This document shows, piece after piece, positions 42,053 to 46,612 of a stretch of 46,612 nucleotides of DNA. Positions within the stretch are counted from its first letter, which is position 1. Each line of letters opens with the position of its first letter. Source of the DNA: an uncultured Clostridia bacterium. Its GTDB lineage: Bacteria; Bacillota; Clostridia; Oscillospirales; Acutalibacteraceae. Where the stretch lies: contig CANQBM010000011.1 in assembly GCA_947589575.1 (NCBI GenBank), positions 1 to 46,612 of the forward strand, written 5' to 3'. Both the position numbers and the translations under genes were made by a program. The notes beneath the pieces were generated by a model. It ran no database searches, was not told where the DNA came from, and saw only the letters and a list, made by a program, of their open reading frames with translations.

Positions 42053-43168
42053 ATGAATGAAAAGAAAAAAGTATTAATAGTCAATGCTTCTATCCAATAC
42101 GGAGGTTCTGATTTGGTAGCGTTCAGACTACAGCAGAATTTGGATAAAGATAAATTTGAATGTGTATATTGTGTAAGAGGCAGTAAAAAAGGACCGATGG
42201 AGCCTGTAATTGAAGAAACAGGAGTAAGGATTATTCATCAGCCCAATGAAAAAACAAGCTATATAAAAAGCTATAAATTTTATCTGGACTTGTTTAAAAG
42301 TGAACATTTTGATATTGTACATTGTCACTTACCGTTTTATAGCGGAATAGTTATGATGGCGGCATATAAATCGAGAATAAAAAAGAGAATATCGCATTCT
42401 CATTTTACTCAGCCTGTTAAAATTGTTCATTCAAAGATAAAACTGTTTTTTTCCAAGATTTATAGATTATTAATGAGAAAAGTAGTAGCTTTATTTTCAA
42501 CAGATATTATAGGTTGCAGTAAAGAGGCAGGCATTTATCTTGCCGGAAAAAAAGCTTTCAATAAAAAAGGAACTGTTCTTAATAACGGTATTGATACAAG
42601 CTTGTATACTTATGATATAAATGTTAGAAATAAAAAAAGGAAAGAACTCGGAGTTGAAGATAAAACAGTAATCGGTCATATCGGGCAAATGTATTATGTT
42701 AAAAACCATGATTTTTTAATTGATATATTTTACGAATTTCAAAAAGATAACCCTAATTCTATACTTTTATTAGTGAGTGACGGACCGGACAGAAATAAAA
42801 TTGAATTAAAAGTAAAAAATTTAGGAATTGAGAATAAGGTTAAGTTTTTAGGTTTCAGAGATGATGTTCCCGAATTAATGCTTGCTATGGACTGTTTTGT
42901 GTTTCCCTCAATTCATGAGGGCTTTCCGTTAACGCTTATTGAGGCACAGGCTTCAAAGCTTCCGTGTGTTATTTCGGATTCAATTAATAAGGTTGTAAAG
43001 CTTAATGATAATTTATGCTTTTGTTCCATTGATGACAAAGTAAGCAGTTGGTGTAGGTGTATTGAAAGTCAGCTTAAATATAACAGAGAAAATATTGATA
43101 ATTCAAGGCTGATTAATGAATTTGATATACATAATATTGCTAAGGAATTAGAAAAAATTTATTCTTGA
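42053..43168 (+). CDS. GT4 glycosyltransferase (EpsF/CapM-like)
   Basis: The 371-residue GT-B enzyme begins KVLIVNASIQYGGSDLVAFRL, with IVHCHLPFYSG and KRISHSHFTQP in the acceptor half, and SIHEGFPLTLIEAQASKLP in the donor half. VIGHIGQMYYVKNHDFLIDIF is like the corresponding segment of the 37970 gene, so the two are distant paralogues. Five bases separate it from the GT2 gene. Base composition is strongly AT-rich. Confidence 0.9.
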   Translation: MNEKKKVLIVNASIQYGGSDLVAFRLQQNLDKDKFECVYCVRGSKKGPMEPVIEETGVRIIHQPNEKTSYIKSYKFYLDLFKSEHFDIVHCHLPFYSGIVMMAAYKSRIKKRISHSHFTQPVKIVHSKIKLFFSKIYRLLMRKVVALFSTDIIGCSKEAGIYLAGKKAFNKKGTVLNNGIDTSLYTYDINVRNKKRKELGVEDKTVIGHIGQMYYVKNHDFLIDIFYEFQKDNPNSILLLVSDGPDRNKIELKVKNLGIENKVKFLGFRDDVPELMLAMDCFVFPSIHEGFPLTLIEAQASKLPCVISDSINKVVKLNDNLCFCSIDDKVSSWCRCIESQLKYNRENIDNSRLINEFDIHNIAKELEKIYS

Positions 43169-43187
43169 TTTTTAATAGGTGAAAGTT

Positions 43188-44237
43188 ATGCATAAATTAA
43201 GAACTGATAGAATTGAATGGTTGGATTTAGCAAAGGGCTTTGCAATATTCTTAATAATTTTTGCACACTGTATGGAATGGTATTCCTCTGATATGGGCGT
43301 AAAATCTCAGCTTCTTCCAATAATATACAGTTTTCATGTACCACTCTTTTTCTTTGTCTCAGGATTTTTGTTTTCAGTTGATAAGTATAAAAATTTTTGG
43401 AAATTTCTACTTAAAATTATAAAAACAATTTTGTTACCTTATTTAACATTTGCAATTATCTTAATATTGTCTGATGTTGTTAAGATATATGTATTACATA
43501 CTAAGGATAATGTCAGTATTATAGGGGATATTAAGGGTATTTTATTACAACAGCATTTTAATAATTTATGGTTTCTTGCAACATTATTTTTTGTTCAGAT
43601 AATTTCATATTTTATTTGCAAAATAAAAAATGTGAAAATTATTTTTATTTTTATTTCGGTGTTTATAGCTGCATCGTATTTATATGAACTATTCATTGAT
43701 AAATTACTGTATTGGTGCATTGATGAAGTTTTATTTACAATCCCGCTCTTTTTATTTGGATTTTTGTTAAAGAAATTAAATTTTTATGATAATATATTAA
43801 AAATTAAGTTTCTACCATTATTTTTAATAATCTCTTTTACCGCTAACTACTTAAATATTTATTTAAGTAAAGATTTAAATTTTGTTAATATGTGTAAAGG
43901 ATATTTCGGAAACGTATTACTGTTTTATATAAGTGCTTTGTTTGCAATATTATCGGTACTTGCGGTTTGTAAAAAGATTGGTAGTATTTCGCCGATTAAT
44001 TATATGGGTAAAAACAGCCTTGTTTATTATGGATTACACATTATTGTTTTAACGTTTTTATTCCATTTTCTTAATCCAATTTATTGCAGATTGAATAATA
44101 TTCCTCATATGTATATTTATATTTCTTTTTGTCTTGTAACAGCTGTTTTAATTTCTTTGATTATGACGATTGTTAATATAATTTTTATCAAAACACCCTT
44201 ATGTGTTTTGATTGGAAAAAAGTATAAAAACAATTAA
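43188..44237 (+). CDS. Acyltransferase family 3 membrane protein (glycan O-acyltransferase)
   Basis: The 349-residue protein has about ten membrane helices and the family-3 signature RIEWLDLAKGFAIFLIIFAH, plus YSFHVPLFFFVSGFLFS and FNNLWFLATLFF. Members acetylate exopolysaccharides and O-antigens. I choose ATG 43188 because AGGTGA (43177-43182) lies ahead; the in-frame GTG at 43179 falls in that site. In this operon it is likely to O-acetylate the repeat unit. It is unlike the 30909 acyltransferase beyond the shared family motifs. Confidence 0.88.
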   Translation: MHKLRTDRIEWLDLAKGFAIFLIIFAHCMEWYSSDMGVKSQLLPIIYSFHVPLFFFVSGFLFSVDKYKNFWKFLLKIIKTILLPYLTFAIILILSDVVKIYVLHTKDNVSIIGDIKGILLQQHFNNLWFLATLFFVQIISYFICKIKNVKIIFIFISVFIAASYLYELFIDKLLYWCIDEVLFTIPLFLFGFLLKKLNFYDNILKIKFLPLFLIISFTANYLNIYLSKDLNFVNMCKGYFGNVLLFYISALFAILSVLAVCKKIGSISPINYMGKNSLVYYGLHIIVLTFLFHFLNPIYCRLNNIPHMYIYISFCLVTAVLISLIMTIVNIIFIKTPLCVLIGKKYKNN

Positions 44238-44284
44238 AATATAAAAATATTTATCTATTATTAAATTTTAAGGAGGTTCAATAT

Positions 44285-45487
44285 ATGTTTGGATTAACAG
44301 CAATCGAGTGTTTTATTGCTATTGTCGTTATTTTTATTGTTTTATATTGGATTACTCCTCGGAAATTTTCATGGCTTCCGTTTATTATTATAACGGTTTT
44401 ATTTGCTGTTCTTGCATATAATATGACTCCTTATGCTACCGACGATTTATCAAGATATTATCGCGAATTAAATAATATGAGAGCTGGCGGACTAGATGAG
44501 TTAGAAAGTGCTTTCAAAGATGATATATATGAGTGGAATACCTATAGAGTGGCAGCATATTATTTTTATTTTATCAGCAGGCTTCCGAATAATAATTGGT
44601 TACAAACTGTAACAATTTTTATTGTTTACGGATTAATGTTTTTGGTTATTTATAAAGCTTCAAGGCATTTTAAAGTAGACAAGCTTAATACATTTTTGGG
44701 CACATTGTTTTTTATATCCACTTATTGGTATTATGATGTTGCAAGCGGCGTCAGAAACGGTTTGGCATTTACCATTACCTTTGCGTGCGCATATTTTCAT
44801 CTTGTAGAAAGAAAAAATATAATTTTTTGTTATATAGGTTATATTATTGCTATATTTATGCACGCAACAGGATTTGTTCCTGTTGCGCTGGTAATTATTG
44901 CGGAAATAACATTAAATACAAGCGGAAAATTTTTCAATTTTCTTTTATTGTTTGGTATTGTAGGCGGAGGAGCTATTCTTAAATTTTTGGCTGAAAAAAC
45001 GGATAACAGTTTTATTCAATCAATATACGGCCAGGCTGAAAGTCATATGTCGGCCACTATATTTGTCGCGGGAACAATGGCTTTGGTGAATTTTACAGTT
45101 TTACTGATTGTAACTTTTCTTCTTATTTATGTCTCATATTATTTTCTTCATAGTGATTATACCGAGCAATTAAAAAGATTATTTAAATTTTCATCAATTA
45201 ATATTTATTTTATGATAGGAAGTGCTATCTCAAATATTCTTCTCTTTTTCAGGCTTACAAGATGGATACTGCCGATTATTGGCGCATTATTATTTATGAT
45301 CGGTATGCAAATTCAAGGTGATCAGATAAAGAAAGAAGGAGTTGCGAAACTTACTTATTATACACCTCTTAACCAGTCGATTCGAATTAAAACAAGATCA
45401 GTTGTGTATATATTGTATACTGTTTATGCAGTAATCCATTTCTGGTATATGTGTGTTGGCAGTTCGATGCATTATATTATGTTTTAA
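44285..45487 (+). CDS. EpsG/Wzy-like polysaccharide polymerase
   Basis: The 400-residue protein has 10 or more membrane helices and a large loop beginning TPYATDDLSRYYRELNNMR, the pattern of EpsG-family polymerases in Gram-positive polysaccharide loci, with ASGVRNGLAFTITFACAYFHL further on. It would join lipid-linked repeat units outside the membrane. AAGGAGG is the ribosome binding site. No Wzx flippase or chain-length regulator is in the window; these should lie beyond the end. The call rests on topology and context. Confidence 0.75.
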   Translation: MFGLTAIECFIAIVVIFIVLYWITPRKFSWLPFIIITVLFAVLAYNMTPYATDDLSRYYRELNNMRAGGLDELESAFKDDIYEWNTYRVAAYYFYFISRLPNNNWLQTVTIFIVYGLMFLVIYKASRHFKVDKLNTFLGTLFFISTYWYYDVASGVRNGLAFTITFACAYFHLVERKNIIFCYIGYIIAIFMHATGFVPVALVIIAEITLNTSGKFFNFLLLFGIVGGGAILKFLAEKTDNSFIQSIYGQAESHMSATIFVAGTMALVNFTVLLIVTFLLIYVSYYFLHSDYTEQLKRLFKFSSINIYFMIGSAISNILLFFRLTRWILPIIGALLFMIGMQIQGDQIKKEGVAKLTYYTPLNQSIRIKTRSVVYILYTVYAVIHFWYMCVGSSMHYIMF

Positions 45488-45498
45488 AGGATTTAATT

Positions 45499-46515
45499 AT
45501 GATTAGTATTATAGTTCCGATTTATAAGGTTGAAAATTATATAAAGCAGTGTATTGATAGTATTATCAGCCAAACTTATGATGATTTGGAAATTATACTT
45601 GTTGATGACGGATCTCCTGATAACTGCCCTGCGATTTGTGATGAATACGCAAAAAAAGATAACAGAATCAAGGTTATCCATAAACAAAACGGCGGTCTTA
45701 TTTCCGCTCGTAAAGCCGGTTTAAAAGCATCAGCAGGAGAGTATGTATGCTTTGTAGACGGCGATGACTGGATTGAGCCTGATATGTATGGGAGTATTGC
45801 AGATGCAATTAAGAAATACAGTTGCGACTGTGTAATAACCCAGTTTTATTTTTCTTTTCCCGATAAAGAGTCTAAAAGTAATTATTTGTTAAATAAAGAA
45901 TATTATACTCGTGATGAAATTGAGAAGGAAATTTTCCCTACAATGCTTTTTGCAGGTGAGTATTATCAGTTCGGCATCTATCCATGCTGTTGGACAAAGG
46001 CATTTAAACGCGAGCTTCTTGAAAAACATTTAATGGATACCGATGACAGAATACGCATGGGTGAGGATATTGCTTTTACTTATCCCTGTTTGATGGAATG
46101 TAACAGTATTGCTTTTATTGATAAGCCTTTATACCATTATCGCAACAATCCATCCTCTATGACAAATGCTTACGATTCAAAATTACCTGATATTTACTTT
46201 TTACCCTATCAAACTCTTGCTGAAAAATGTAATAAGTTAGGTGTGGATCTGTCATCTCAGCTTCCGTATTATCTTTTATATCTTGTTAATTTTGTAATTA
46301 GGAACGAAGCAAATATAAATAATCCAAAAAATAAACGTGAAAAAAATGCTGTGATTGATGAAATTTTAAATAATCAAGCAGTTTTAAATAGCGTAAAACA
46401 GATTGATGCAAAGGTTTTGCCAAGCCATACAAAGATACTTGCACTATTTATAAAAAAGAAACGCAAAGTTTTTCTTAAATTATATATAAAATTATTAAAA
46501 AATTATATAAAATAA
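45499..46515 (+). CDS. GT2 glycosyltransferase
   Basis: This is a 338-residue GT-A family 2 enzyme. SIIVPIYKVENYIKQC, LVDDGSPDNCPAICDEYAKK, HKQNGGLISARKAG and the metal-binding DGDD (87-90) are intact. The N-terminal third is very similar to the 41055 enzyme, while the C-terminal two thirds are different (SFPDKESKSNYLL, CCWTKAFKRELL), so acceptor use should differ. I choose ATG 45499 behind AAAGGA; the frame extends upstream into the polymerase gene but has no ribosome binding site there. Confidence 0.92.
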   Translation: MISIIVPIYKVENYIKQCIDSIISQTYDDLEIILVDDGSPDNCPAICDEYAKKDNRIKVIHKQNGGLISARKAGLKASAGEYVCFVDGDDWIEPDMYGSIADAIKKYSCDCVITQFYFSFPDKESKSNYLLNKEYYTRDEIEKEIFPTMLFAGEYYQFGIYPCCWTKAFKRELLEKHLMDTDDRIRMGEDIAFTYPCLMECNSIAFIDKPLYHYRNNPSSMTNAYDSKLPDIYFLPYQTLAEKCNKLGVDLSSQLPYYLLYLVNFVIRNEANINNPKNKREKNAVIDEILNNQAVLNSVKQIDAKVLPSHTKILALFIKKKRKVFLKLYIKLLKNYIK

Positions 46516-46536
46516 CTTGACAAAGGAGAAGAAAGG

Positions 46537-46612
<76 letters not shown>

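Overview
This window looks like part of the chromosome of a low-to-moderate-GC, Gram-positive-type anaerobe in the Clostridia, probably Ruminococcaceae/Oscillospiraceae-like. I infer this from gene families and gene order only. The supports are strong AGGAGG-type ribosome binding sites, consensus TTGACA/TATAAT promoters, the Firmicutes order ffh-rpsP-khpA-rimM-trmD, a division/cell-wall cluster whose penicillin-binding protein carries PASTA domains, and a MurE with the DNPR motif typical of meso-diaminopimelate enzymes.

Region 1 (1-7.9 kb, + strand) is housekeeping. It holds the 3' part of ffh, then rpsP, khpA, rimM and trmD, followed by HPr (ptsH), uvrC, and an rsmD-coaD-coiled-coil protein operon, each with its own promoter. 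A zinc-dependent phospholipase C-like protein follows, and a perfect 36-bp palindrome separates it from a convergent GPH-family sugar symporter (7.9-9.3 kb, - strand).

Region 2 (9.4-23.8 kb, + strand) is the dcw cluster: mraZ, rsmH, ftsL, PASTA-PBP, murE, murF, mraY, ftsW, murG, murA, ftsQ, ftsZ. It starts at a consensus promoter with likely MraZ operator boxes. murD, murC, murB and ftsA are absent from the cluster, and murA overlaps ftsQ by 74 bases. ftsZ has tandem promoters and a strong terminator.

Region 3 (24.1-29.9 kb, - strand) holds a ThrE-type two-subunit amino-acid exporter, then a glycerate kinase, an orphan 72-residue protein and a cytosolic GH38 alpha-mannosidase. The last three form an operon that could split a mannosyl-glycerate-type compound and phosphorylate the glycerate released.

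Region 4 (30.0-34.2 kb) has a single initiator tRNA, divergent small helix-turn-helix regulators, a very AT-rich membrane acyltransferase, a decayed HIT-family remnant, a Nudix hydrolase and a sodium-dependent symporter.

Region 5 (34.3-46.6 kb, + strand) is an AT-rich surface-polysaccharide operon: an HpcH-type aldolase, a PglC-like initiating phosphoglycosyl transferase, a D-2-hydroxyacid dehydrogenase, three GT4 and three GT2 glycosyltransferases, a GINT1-like beta-propeller protein, an acyltransferase and an EpsG/Wzy-like polymerase. The most striking observation is two simple-sequence tracts that look like contingency (phase-variation) switches. One is a run of ten G inside a GT2 gene, which throws it out of frame. 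The other is sixteen perfect GACA units just after the start codon of the last gene, at which point the window ends. With a tandem paralogous GT2 pair that shares nearly identical DNA blocks, this suggests a glycan locus built for antigenic variation.
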